Notes under the pieces: model-generated
Told to the model about the DNA's origin: nothing
Databases searched by the model: none
The model's input: only the letters and a program-made list of their open reading frames with translations
Program-made: the position numbers and the translations under genes
Part shown: piece by piece, positions 35,535 to 43,692 of the stretch
How positions within the stretch are numbered: position 1 is the stretch's first letter
Layout: each line of letters opens with the position of its first letter
Assembly (NCBI GenBank): GCA_902549785.1
Contig: CACCWT010000003.1
Coordinates: 1-64,000 of the forward strand
Direction: 5' to 3'
Origin: an uncultured Pelagibacteraceae bacterium
GTDB lineage: Bacteria > Pseudomonadota > Alphaproteobacteria > Pelagibacterales > Pelagibacteraceae
Length of the DNA stretch: 64,000 nt

Positions 35535-35552
35535 ATTACAAATTTGTTACAG
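35535..35552 (-). promoter_or_regulatory. Pho box upstream of pstS
   Basis: On the minus strand CTGTAAC-AAAT-TTGTAAT forms two 7-base half-sites with an 11-base period, the spacing of PhoB sites (consensus CTGTCAT-N4-CTGTCAT). A TCAATA hexamer, a plausible -10, begins ten bases downstream. It lies 69 bases before the pstS ATG. Confidence 0.65.
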
Positions 35553-35573
35553 TTTTGTTAAATAGGTAACTTT

Positions 35574-36206
35574 TTAGTTGTATTTTTTAGAAATGATTAA
35601 GGTATCATTATCTGCAGCTAAATCTCCTCGACAACGAATTGGGCTGACATTTTCACTTAATGCTAAGCTCTTTGTTGGTCTTAAGGTAACTTCTAGTTGT
35701 ATCATTGATATAAGGTCTTTTACTTGTTTTTGATCATATTTCCATGAAGGCCAACTTGTGGGGGTAGAAAAAGTAGTAATTATATAACTTGAGGCTCTAT
35801 TAAAATTATAATTACTCTCATTTTGTTTTCTTAACAAATGATCTCTTACAGAAAAGAAAATATTTTTACATCTATGCATGTCAGACATATAATTTTCTTT
35901 TTTTAAGTTTTTGTTCATTGGGATTGATACAATCAAATCAATTGTATCTCTCCAGAATGAAGTTAAAACCTCAGTATAGATATGATCAACATTTACTTTG
36001 TCAGATGGAAAATGTTTATTGACAGTGCTTTTCGTATTTTCTAAGTCATTTTTCATTCTAAAAATACCAATATCAAATACAGTAAGTTGTTGGTTTCTTA
36101 AAAGTGTTGTAATGTCTTTTTTATTAGAGTCTTCAGAGTAAGAATTTGATATAAAATTAAAAAATAAGTAAGAAAAAATAAAAAAATTTATTATTATTTT
36201 TTTCAT
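35574..36206 (-). CDS. secreted protein of unknown function between phoR and pstS
   Basis: I do not recognise this 210-residue protein. It begins with a clear signal peptide (hydrophobic to about residue 20, likely cut after SNSYS), so it is probably periplasmic. Two cysteines in the mature part (MHRCKNIFF and PIRCRGDLA) could form a disulfide. No membrane helix follows. It is on the same strand as, and between, phoR and pstS, 74 bases after phoR and 107 bases before pstS. A role in sensing or binding phosphorus compounds is possible but only from position. Confidence 0.8.
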   Translation of the reverse strand: MKKIIINFFIFSYLFFNFISNSYSEDSNKKDITTLLRNQQLTVFDIGIFRMKNDLENTKSTVNKHFPSDKVNVDHIYTEVLTSFWRDTIDLIVSIPMNKNLKKENYMSDMHRCKNIFFSVRDHLLRKQNESNYNFNRASSYIITTFSTPTSWPSWKYDQKQVKDLISMIQLEVTLRPTKSLALSENVSPIRCRGDLAADNDTLIISKKYN

Positions 36207-36280
36207 TTAACAATTTTATTTAAAAAATCCGTTATTTACAAATTAAATTATATTGTGAAAATTGTTAAATTATATGAAGT

Positions 36281-37435
36281 TTATAATTCACTGGGTAAAT
36301 GAATGTTAATTTCGGTTCCTTTACCATTAAGATTTTTTATTTCGTAATCACCTCTATGTTGAGAAATTATATGTTTGACAATTGCAAGACCTAAACCTGT
36401 TCCACCAACTTTCCTGCTCTCTTCAACATCTACTCTATAAAATCTTTCAGTTACCCTGTTAATTTGATCCTCAGGAATTCCAATACCTTGATCAGATACA
36501 GATATTTTAATTCCTTTTGTTATGAGTTTCCCTTTGCTTGGAGAAGTTAATATATTTATAGTTGATTTTTCTTTTGAGTATTTAATAGCATTGTCTAATA
36601 AATTAGAAAAAACTGTTATTAATTTATCTTCATCACCAATAACATCACTTACATTATCTAAATTCATTTCAAGATTAATATTTTTTTCTTTTAAGCTAGT
36701 AAAATGAATATCTTTTACTTTTGTTAATATATTCTTCAAATTAACTGGTTTGTCAGGTCTTATATGCTCCTGGAGTTCAATTCTGCTTAATATTAATAGA
36801 TCACTTATTAAATTTTCCATTCTTTTGCTTTGTGAAGAGATTATTTTAAGAAAGTTTATCTTTGCTATTTCGTCATCTTTAGCAGGACCCTCTATTGTCT
36901 CTATAGCGCCTTTAATTGAAACAAGAGGAGTTTTTAATTCATGGCTAACATTAGCAACAAAGTCAGTTCTAAATTTTTGTGCTTTTGAAATTTCAGTAAG
37001 ATCTTTTAAAAATAAAACAACAGAGTCTTTTTCTGTAAAAATTACAGTTGGTCCAGGAATCACATAAATTCTGTAATACTGATATGAAGGCAAATTTATT
37101 TCTAAATCTAAATTACTAGTTTTTTTTGAAAACTTAACTTCTCTGATTTTTTCATCTAGATTAGGATGCCTTAAAATTGTGCCGAGATGTGTATTTAAAA
37201 TATTTTTACCAAATCTTTTTTCAGCACTTGGATTGACATATTTTATAATATTTAATTTATCTAATGCTATAAATTGATCCTCTAATTCATCTAATATAAA
37301 TGTTTTGCTATCATCCTTTTCATACTTTGAGATAATAATTTTATCATCAGTATTTTTTTTGTTTCTGTTTGAATAAATTATTATTAGTAGAAATATAATT
37401 ACACAGATTAATAGTATTTCAAAGAGGCCAATCAT
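36281..37435 (-). CDS. phoR: phosphate regulon sensor histidine kinase PhoR
   Basis: Membrane kinase that phosphorylates PhoB under phosphate limitation. One N-terminal membrane helix (about 3-22) is followed by a PAS domain (50-150), the H-box FVANVSHELKTPL with His165, and an ATPase domain with NLLDNAIKYS, DQGIGIP and GGTGLGLAIVKH. The 384 residues and single helix with almost no periplasmic part match PhoR. It is separated from phoB, at the far end of the pst cluster. Confidence 0.94.
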   Translation of the reverse strand: MIGLFEILLICVIIFLLIIIYSNRNKKNTDDKIIISKYEKDDSKTFILDELEDQFIALDKLNIIKYVNPSAEKRFGKNILNTHLGTILRHPNLDEKIREVKFSKKTSNLDLEINLPSYQYYRIYVIPGPTVIFTEKDSVVLFLKDLTEISKAQKFRTDFVANVSHELKTPLVSIKGAIETIEGPAKDDEIAKINFLKIISSQSKRMENLISDLLILSRIELQEHIRPDKPVNLKNILTKVKDIHFTSLKEKNINLEMNLDNVSDVIGDEDKLITVFSNLLDNAIKYSKEKSTINILTSPSKGKLITKGIKISVSDQGIGIPEDQINRVTERFYRVDVEESRKVGGTGLGLAIVKHIISQHRGDYEIKNLNGKGTEINIHLPSEL

Positions 37436-37506
37436 GATGTTCTAAAAGTTAAGTATATAATTAACATATTAAAAATTTAATATGCAATTATTTAAATTTT
37501 AGTTAC

Positions 37507-38511
37507 TTAATTAGGGGAGATATTATTAATAAAAATTTCTGCGGTTTTATCCCAAGTAAAGTTTTTAGAGTATTCTAGGCACTTTTCTCTTTCAACTTTA
37601 AGAGCTTTCATTGCAGATTTTTCTAAATCCTCATCTAAACAATTAATTTCACTATCTTTGAAAATATCTTTAGGACCAGGAACTGGATATGCTGCAACTG
37701 GTGTACCACAACTGAGGGATTCACATATTACAATTGCAAACGTATCTGTTTTGCTTGGAAAGACAAAAACATCAGATGATGTAAAATATGAAGCTAATTC
37801 ACCGTTAGTTTTTTCACCTAAGAAGTGAGCATCTGGAAATTCTTTTTTTAACTTTTCAATATCTGGTCCTTTACCAACAAGAAGTTTTGTTCCTTCTAAT
37901 TTTAAATTTAAATAAGCACGAATATTTTTTTCAATAGCTACTCGACCTACATATATCCATATAGGCCTTTTATATTCTAAATTGATTTTTTTTGGATTTT
38001 TAAACGATCCATGATCAGCACCTCTTGTCCAAACAACCATTTTACTTTCATCTACTCCAATTTGAATTAGTTCTTTTTTCATAGATTCGGTTGTAACCAA
38101 AATTTTTTCTGCTTTGTTATGAAAGTTGCTTAGGAATTTCTGTGATAATTTTTCAGGAACCCAAGGTAAATATAATTTCATATATTTATCAAATCTTGTG
38201 TGAAAACTTGTGGTAAACTTTAGATTATTTTTAAGACAATATCTTCTTGCCATAAATCCTAAAGGACCTTCGGTAGCTATATGTATGGCTGAAGGATTTA
38301 TTTTTTTTATTAAATGGCTTACTCTTGGCCAAATATTCACAGAAAGTCTTATTTCATTATATTTAGGCATTGGTACAGTGAAGAAAAGTTGGGGATTTAA
38401 ATACTCAACTTCGTGACCCATTGCTTCAAGTTTTTTTCCTGTTTCATTTAAAGTTCTTACCACACCATTTACTTGTGGAAAATAAGCGTCTGTTACAATT
38501 AATATTTTCAT
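37507..38511 (-). CDS. agt: GT4-family glycosyltransferase, probably the glycolipid synthase (Agt) of phosphate-starvation lipid remodelling
   Basis: GT-B glycosyltransferase of 334 residues. The N-terminal part has DAYFPQVNGVVRTLNETG, and the donor-binding region is FAIVICESLSCGTPVAAYPVPGP. Similar proteins add sugar to diacylglycerol. It shares one base with the stop of the PlcP-type phosphoesterase gene; this pair is the known lipid-renovation module in phosphate-starved SAR11 and other marine bacteria, in which PlcP makes diacylglycerol and Agt glycosylates it. Exact sugar is not readable. Confidence 0.85.
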   Translation of the reverse strand: MKILIVTDAYFPQVNGVVRTLNETGKKLEAMGHEVEYLNPQLFFTVPMPKYNEIRLSVNIWPRVSHLIKKINPSAIHIATEGPLGFMARRYCLKNNLKFTTSFHTRFDKYMKLYLPWVPEKLSQKFLSNFHNKAEKILVTTESMKKELIQIGVDESKMVVWTRGADHGSFKNPKKINLEYKRPIWIYVGRVAIEKNIRAYLNLKLEGTKLLVGKGPDIEKLKKEFPDAHFLGEKTNGELASYFTSSDVFVFPSKTDTFAIVICESLSCGTPVAAYPVPGPKDIFKDSEINCLDEDLEKSAMKALKVEREKCLEYSKNFTWDKTAEIFINNISPN

Positions 38512-39329
38512 TATGATGCCTTTTTCAGAGCTGGCGTTTCAATTACTTCTTTATCTGAATTATTACGGCTATCTAAAAATTCTTCTCTTAATTTATCCCA
38601 ATAAATTATTTCAAACGTTCCATCAAAGTTTTCAACTAAGGCAGTACAAGACTCAACCCAGTCTCCACAATTTAAATAATTAACACCATCATAATTTTCA
38701 TTTTGGGCATGATGAATATGCCCACAGATTATTCCATCAAATTTTTTTTTCTTTCCATATTCTGCAATTGTTTTTTCGTATTCTCCCATATATTTAACTG
38801 CATTTTTTACCTTATATTTAAGAAACTTTGCTAAAGACCACTGGCCTTTACCTCTTAGACGTCTAAAAAAGTTAATTACTACATTTAATTTCAATAGCAT
38901 TTCATAGGCTATTGCGCCTAACTTCGACAACCATTTGGCATATCTCATAACACCATCCCAAGCATCGCCATGAACAACTAAATATTTTTTATTTAAAACA
39001 GACTGATGAATTACTCTATTGATCATTTTTATCTGTCCAAAATGCATAGGAATAAATTTTCGAAACACTTCATCATGATTACCTATAACGTAGTAAACTT
39101 CTGTTCCATGTCTTGCTTTTCTTAATATTTTTTGAATTACGTCATTATGTTCTTGTGGCCAATAAAAATTTTTTTGAAGTGCCCAAATATCTATTATATC
39201 ACCTACACAATAAAGTTTTTCTGATCTTGTATTTTTAAAAAATTCAAGCAATTTATTTGCTTGGCAACCTTTAGTACCAAGATGCACATCTGAAATGAAT
39301 ATACTTTTATATTTTAATATAGGTTTCAT
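38511..39329 (-). CDS. plcP: PlcP-type metallophosphoesterase (phospholipid-degrading)
   Basis: Calcineurin-fold phosphoesterase related to LpxH. Metal-site motifs are ISDVHLGTKGC, VGDIIDIW, VIGNHDE, VVHGDAWDG and ICGHIHHAQN. The 272 residues match PlcP, which hydrolyses phospholipids to diacylglycerol so that phosphorus can be reused. LpxH-type UDP-diacylglucosamine hydrolase is the alternative; position beside agt and the Pho genes favours PlcP. Upstream, TTTAAT-N5-CTTAAC has the 11-base period of a Pho box but is weak in this AT-rich gap. Confidence 0.85.
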   Translation of the reverse strand: MKPILKYKSIFISDVHLGTKGCQANKLLEFFKNTRSEKLYCVGDIIDIWALQKNFYWPQEHNDVIQKILRKARHGTEVYYVIGNHDEVFRKFIPMHFGQIKMINRVIHQSVLNKKYLVVHGDAWDGVMRYAKWLSKLGAIAYEMLLKLNVVINFFRRLRGKGQWSLAKFLKYKVKNAVKYMGEYEKTIAEYGKKKKFDGIICGHIHHAQNENYDGVNYLNCGDWVESCTALVENFDGTFEIIYWDKLREEFLDSRNNSDKEVIETPALKKAS

Positions 39330-39414
39330 TTAATCCTTTTTTTTAATTCAATTTGCACTAGAATCGTTTAATTCTTTGTGCCATAGTAATGTTAAGAAAA
39401 TATTAAAATTTATT

Positions 39415-40302
39415 ATGAAATATTGCATTATTTACAACAAAAACGCTTCCTCTGGCAGAAAATCTAAATTTATAAAAAAAATTTCTGATGAACTTTCTAA
39501 GCATAACGATGTTTCTTTTTTTGAAACTGAGAGCGTGGATAAAGCAGAAGGAGTATTTAAAAATATTTCTAAGTTAAATATAGATAGACTTGTAGTTGCT
39601 GGTGGCGATGGTTCAGTATCATTTGCAATAAACAAACTTATTAAAAATAATTTTGTTCCAAAAAAAGATTTTGCTATTGGTTATATACCAGCTGGAACTG
39701 CTAATTTACTTCAAGCTGAACTAAATATGAGTAAAAAAATAAGTAAAATTGTTCAAATTTTACAATCAAACAATTTAAAAAAAACTAATTTAGTAAAAAT
39801 CAATAATGATTATTTTATTTTAATGGCAGGTATAGGTTGGGATGCAACGATAGTCCATTCAATTAATAGTTCTCTAAAAAAACTGTTAGGTAAAATTATT
39901 TTTGGATATAAAGGATTGCAAAAATTTTTGTTAATGAAAAATCAAAAATTAAAAGTTAACATAGATGGTCAAAATCATATAGCTGACTGGGTGTTATGTT
40001 CTAATACCAATTATTATGCAGGACACTACAAAATTAATAAAACAAATATATTTGATAACAAAATTATTACTTATGTATTCAAAGACCTTACTAGAATAAA
40101 AATACTTTATTATATTTATTTGATTATTTTTTTTGGAGATTTATCGAAGTCTACGAGTGTTATAACATCTTATTCCAGTGAGCTAAAAATTGATGGACAA
40201 GGGAAAAAAATTCCAATTCAAATTGATGGTGATAAATATCAATATTGTGATAAAGTAGAATTAAGGAAATCAGGAAAATATTTTAACATATTAACAGCAT
40301 AA
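39415..40302 (+). CDS. diacylglycerol kinase catalytic-domain lipid kinase
   Basis: The 295 residues have the DAGK_cat signature VVAGGDGSVSFAINKL and the following GYIPAGTANLLQAEL, plus the C-terminal beta-sandwich ending QIDGDKYQYCDKVELR. Such enzymes phosphorylate diacylglycerol or related lipids. I use ATG 39415, not an upstream TTG at 39376. It is divergent from plcP, 85 bases apart. Since PlcP makes diacylglycerol, this kinase would pull the other way, back to phosphatidate; the pairing suggests control of the diacylglycerol pool. Confidence 0.86.
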   Translation: MKYCIIYNKNASSGRKSKFIKKISDELSKHNDVSFFETESVDKAEGVFKNISKLNIDRLVVAGGDGSVSFAINKLIKNNFVPKKDFAIGYIPAGTANLLQAELNMSKKISKIVQILQSNNLKKTNLVKINNDYFILMAGIGWDATIVHSINSSLKKLLGKIIFGYKGLQKFLLMKNQKLKVNIDGQNHIADWVLCSNTNYYAGHYKINKTNIFDNKIITYVFKDLTRIKILYYIYLIIFFGDLSKSTSVITSYSSELKIDGQGKKIPIQIDGDKYQYCDKVELRKSGKYFNILTA

Positions 40303-40334
40303 CTTTTAAATAAGAGAATTTATCAAAAAATCAT

Positions 40335-40363
40335 TTTACTAAGATATTTAATTTAAATATAAT
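40335..40363 (+). promoter_or_regulatory. strong sigma-70 promoter for the lysine-rich small protein
   Basis: TTTACT (40335-40340), a 17-base spacer and a consensus TATAAT (40358-40363). Transcription would start near 40370, giving a leader of about 20 bases that contains the AGGAGGT ribosome site. Together these predict high expression. Confidence 0.65.
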
Positions 40364-40390
40364 TATTATAAAATTACACAGGAGGTCATT

Positions 40391-40600
40391 GTGAGTAAAA
40401 AGTTAAAGAAAAATGAAAAAAGAAAAAAAAAGGTTATCAAGTTAATAGAAAAACTCAAAAATAAGATCAATTTGAAAGAAAAAAAATTATCTAAAATTAA
40501 TATTAAAATTGCAAGTATTGAAAAAAGAGTTGCTGAAAAAAAAACAAAAAAACCAGCTAAAAAGAAGACTATCGAGAGTTCCGCATCTGTAAATAATTAA
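40391..40600 (+). CDS. lysine-rich small basic protein, histone-tail-like
   Basis: A 69-residue protein with about 25 lysines and no cysteine, tryptophan or phenylalanine. Residues 5-50 look like a charged helix or coiled coil, followed by a KKTKKPAKKK tail of histone-H1 type. The start is GTG at 40391, four bases after a full AGGAGGT Shine-Dalgarno. It has its own promoter and a strong hairpin right after the stop, so it is a single-gene unit, likely well expressed. DNA or RNA binding is inferred from composition. Confidence 0.8.
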   Translation: MSKKLKKNEKRKKKVIKLIEKLKNKINLKEKKLSKINIKIASIEKRVAEKKTKKPAKKKTIESSASVNN

Positions 40601-40612
40601 TTTCTAAATCTT

Positions 40613-40645
40613 CTTTCCCCTTTTTGTAATTAAAAAAGGGGAAAG
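40613..40645. terminator. perfect 13-bp hairpin after the lysine-rich gene
   Basis: CTTTCCCCTTTTT and AAAAAGGGGAAAG pair perfectly around the loop GTAATTA, 12 bases after the stop codon. The T run lies inside the stem rather than after it, so it may end transcription in either direction or act as an RNA-stabilising 3' end. Confidence 0.8.
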
Positions 40646-40765
40646 TAGTTAATCAACAAAATTTTAAAATTAAGGGGAAATAAAGATGTTTTATAATTTA
40701 AAATTTTATTAGAATTTTATAATTAATGTTGATGACAAAAATATTTATAGATTATTACAATTTAA
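40646..40765. other. AT-rich spacer before manC, no gene seen
   Basis: About 120 bases between the hairpin and the end of manC. It contains AATTTTAAAATT-type inverted words and a second AAGGGGAAA copy echoing the hairpin arm. I see no open frame longer than eight codons, no promoter and no RNA fold worth naming. Confidence 0.4.
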
Positions 40766-41974
40766 TTAAAGTTTATTTGCTCTACCATAAATGTCTTGAT
40801 ATCTAACAATATCAGTCTCTTTTAGAATTGAACCAACTTGAGCTTCAACAATTTTTACAGGTTTTTTTCCTGGATTTTGAACTCTATGGATTGCTTCTAA
40901 TGGAATGAATATATGTTCACCAGGTTTTTTAACAATTATATCTTTATTCAGAGTTATTTTAGGATTGCCTTGTGTAACTAACCAATGTTCAGCTCGATGA
41001 TGGTGTTTTTGTAAACTTAAAATGCCTTTTGGTTTTACGTATAACTCTTTAATTAAAAACTCTTTGCCCTCAAATAGATTGGTATACCTACCCCATGGAC
41101 GGTAATAGACATTTTTTTTCTTAATATATTTGTTTTTATTTTTGTCATACATCCCTAAAATTTCTTTCCAGCTACCAAGATCTGACCAAGGAATGTCTAG
41201 TTTGATAGCGTTAATTTGTTTGGTTTTCTCTAGAATTGCATAATCAAAAGATTTCTCGATTGATTTTTCAAAAGCTCTTTTATTTAAGTAATAAGTGTTA
41301 TTTTTATATTTGCCTTTTTTAATCGCTTCAACACAACTTTTGTAAGTTTTATTTTGATATTTTTTAAAGTTATTGATTATTGAGTCTTTTCTTAAATAAA
41401 ACATGCCAGAATTCCAGTAACCTTTTTTCTTAATTACTTCCTTTGCTTTTGATAATTTTGGTTTTTCAATAAATTTTGTAACTTTATCTATGGATTTATT
41501 TTTTTTAGTTAAAAAATATCCATATTCACTTGATGGGTTTGTAGGTTTTATTCCAAAAATAAATAAATTTTGATTATCTAAATTTGGTTTATTTTTTAAT
41601 AAAGATTTATTTAAAATATAAGATCTTTCAATTAAATGATCTGCTGCAAAAAACATTAATGTTTGCTCTAATGGAATATCTTTTATTAATGCAGACGCTA
41701 ATATTGCTGGTGCGGTATTTTTTTTAGCTGGTTCTAAAACTATTTTAAACTTTTTTATTTTACTTTTATTTAAAGCTAATTTGACTTGTTTTAAGTATTT
41801 TAAATTTGTACTGATTATAGGAAAATCAAAAATTGGTTTATTTACTCTTTCTAAAGTTTTTTGAATTAAACTCCATCCACCAAAATCAATAAATTGTTTT
41901 GCTTGATGTTTTTTTTTATCTGGCCAAAGTCTTGTTCCTGCGCCACCACAAAGTATTACAGGTCTAATTTTCAT
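40766..41974 (-). CDS. manC: mannose-1-phosphate guanylyltransferase / mannose-6-phosphate isomerase
   Basis: Makes GDP-mannose from mannose-1-phosphate for surface polysaccharides; the C-terminal cupin is the type II phosphomannose isomerase domain. The nucleotidyltransferase motif is ILCGGAGTRLWPDKKKHQAKQF, with FIEKP and YWNSGMF later. The cupin (about 285-395) includes YRPWGRYTNL, HHHRAEHWLV and FIPLEAIHRVQNPG. At 402 residues it is shorter than the usual ~470, mostly through a reduced middle section. Its ATG overlaps the ilvD stop by one base. Confidence 0.9.
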   Translation of the reverse strand: MKIRPVILCGGAGTRLWPDKKKHQAKQFIDFGGWSLIQKTLERVNKPIFDFPIISTNLKYLKQVKLALNKSKIKKFKIVLEPAKKNTAPAILASALIKDIPLEQTLMFFAADHLIERSYILNKSLLKNKPNLDNQNLFIFGIKPTNPSSEYGYFLTKKNKSIDKVTKFIEKPKLSKAKEVIKKKGYWNSGMFYLRKDSIINNFKKYQNKTYKSCVEAIKKGKYKNNTYYLNKRAFEKSIEKSFDYAILEKTKQINAIKLDIPWSDLGSWKEILGMYDKNKNKYIKKKNVYYRPWGRYTNLFEGKEFLIKELYVKPKGILSLQKHHHRAEHWLVTQGNPKITLNKDIIVKKPGEHIFIPLEAIHRVQNPGKKPVKIVEAQVGSILKETDIVRYQDIYGRANKL

Positions 41975-43692
41975 TAAATATCAGCGTACGTTCTAACCTC
42001 GTTTTTACCACCTGGATGAGTTGGTGCACCTTTATAAGCTGGTCCAACAGTTTGTGCATATTTCCATAATGTACCATTACCAAAATTCACTTTTCTTGGT
42101 TTCCATTTTTTACGTCTTGCACTTAATTCCTTCTTTGTAAGTCTTACGTTAATTGTGCCCTTTTTAGCGTCTATATCGATGATGTCCCCATTCCTTAAAA
42201 GGGCTATAGGACCGCCTACGGAGGCCTCAGGGCCCACATGACCGATACAAAAGCCTCTGGTAGCCCCAGAGAACCTACCGTCTGTAATGAGGGCTACTTT
42301 CTCCCCTTTTCCTTGACCGTAGATTGCTGCAGTTGTTTGAAGCATTTCTCTCATTCCAGGACCTCCTATAGGTCCCTCATATCTAATAATGATGATATCA
42401 CCATCTTTGTATTTTCTGTTTATTACTGCTTTGTAAGCAGACTCTTCATTATCAAAACATCTAGCTCTTCCTGTAAATTGCAATTTTTTTAAACCAGCTA
42501 TTTTTACAATTCCACCTTCTGGAGCTAAATTTCCTTTTAATCCAACAACTCCACCAGTTGGTGAAATTGGATTTTTATAAGATCTCATTACTTTTTGATT
42601 AGTTCTAAATTTAACATTTTTTAAATTTTCTCTCATTGTTTTACCTGTAACTGTCATACAGTCCCCGTGAATGTAACCACCATCCATAAGAGTTTTTAAT
42701 AACATTGGAACTCCTCCTGCTTCCCACATATCTTTTGCAACATATTTTCCACCAGGTTTTAAATCTGCAAGATAAGGAGTTTTCTTAAATATTTTCGCAA
42801 CATCCATTAAATCAAATTTAATTCCAATTTCATTTGCGATAGCTGGTAAGTGCAATCCTGCATTTGTTGATCCACCTGTTGCTGCAACAATTGTTGCTGC
42901 ATTTTCAAGAGCTTTTCTTGTTACTATGTCTCTAGGTCTAATATTTTTTGCTAATAAATTCATTACAGCTTTACCGCTGTCTATTGCATATTTATTTCTT
43001 TCTAAATATGGCGCTGGCGTCCCTGCTGAGAAAGGTAAAGCTAATCCTATTGCTTCTGAAACACATGCCATTGTGTTTGCAGTAAATTGTCCACCACAAG
43101 CACCTGCACTTGGACATGCTTTTAATTCTAATTTTCTTAATGCATGAGCTGTCATTTTTTTTGATGTATATTTTCCAACACCTTCAAATACATCTACAAC
43201 AGTTACATCTTTCCCATTAAATCTCCCAGGTAGAATTGATCCACCATATATAAATACACTTGGAATATTTAAACGTACCATCGACATCATTAAACCAGGT
43301 AATGATTTATCACAGCCCGCTAATCCAACTAATGCATCATAACAATGTCCTCTAACCGTAAGTTCAGTTGAGTCTGCTATTACATCTCTTGATATTAATG
43401 ACGATTTCATTCCTTCATGACCCATCGCAATACCATCAGTTACTGTAATAGTACAAAATTCTCTTGGAGTTCCACCTGAAGCTTTAACTCCTTTTTTAAC
43501 TGATTGAGCTTGTTTCATTAAATTAATGTTACAAGGAGCTGCTTCATTCCATGTTGAAACAACACCAACAAATGGTTTTGCTACATCTTTTTCGGTTAAA
43601 TCCATTGCGTAATAAAATGATCTTTGAGGGGCTTTATCTGCACCAATTGTTGTGTGTCTACTAGGTAATTTCTTTTTATTAAATTTTTTCAT
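41974..43692 (-). CDS. ilvD: dihydroxy-acid dehydratase
   Basis: Fe-S enzyme of valine, leucine and isoleucine synthesis that dehydrates 2,3-dihydroxy acids to 2-keto acids. The cluster cysteines lie in [21 protein letters not shown] and [15 protein letters not shown]. The 572 residues match the family. One-base overlaps join it to valS upstream and manC downstream, so valine synthesis and valine charging share a transcript. Confidence 0.96.
   Translation of the reverse strand: MKKFNKKKLPSRHTTIGADKAPQRSFYYAMDLTEKDVAKPFVGVVSTWNEAAPCNINLMKQAQSVKKGVKASGGTPREFCTITVTDGIAMGHEGMKSSLISRDVIADSTELTVRGHCYDALVGLAGCDKSLPGLMMSMVRLNIPSVFIYGGSILPGRFNGKDVTVVDVFEGVGKYTSKKMTAHALRKLELKACPSAGACGGQFTANTMACVSEAIGLALPFSAGTPAPYLERNKYAIDSGKAVMNLLAKNIRPRDIVTRKALENAATIVAATGGSTNAGLHLPAIANEIGIKFDLMDVAKIFKKTPYLADLKPGGKYVAKDMWEAGGVPMLLKTLMDGGYIHGDCMTVTGKTMRENLKNVKFRTNQKVMRSYKNPISPTGGVVGLKGNLAPEGGIVKIAGLKKLQFTGRARCFDNEESAYKAVINRKYKDGDIIIIRYEGPIGGPGMREMLQTTAAIYGQGKGEKVALITDGRFSGATRGFCIGHVGPEASVGGPIALLRNGDIIDIDAKKGTINVRLTKKELSARRKKWKPRKVNFGNGTLWKYAQTVGPAYKGAPTHPGGKNEVRTYADI

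Noticed and set aside
40670..40710. Very short frame with an ATG after AAGGGGAAATAAAG
   Set aside because: Only eight codons and no good ribosome site; no reason to call a leader peptide.
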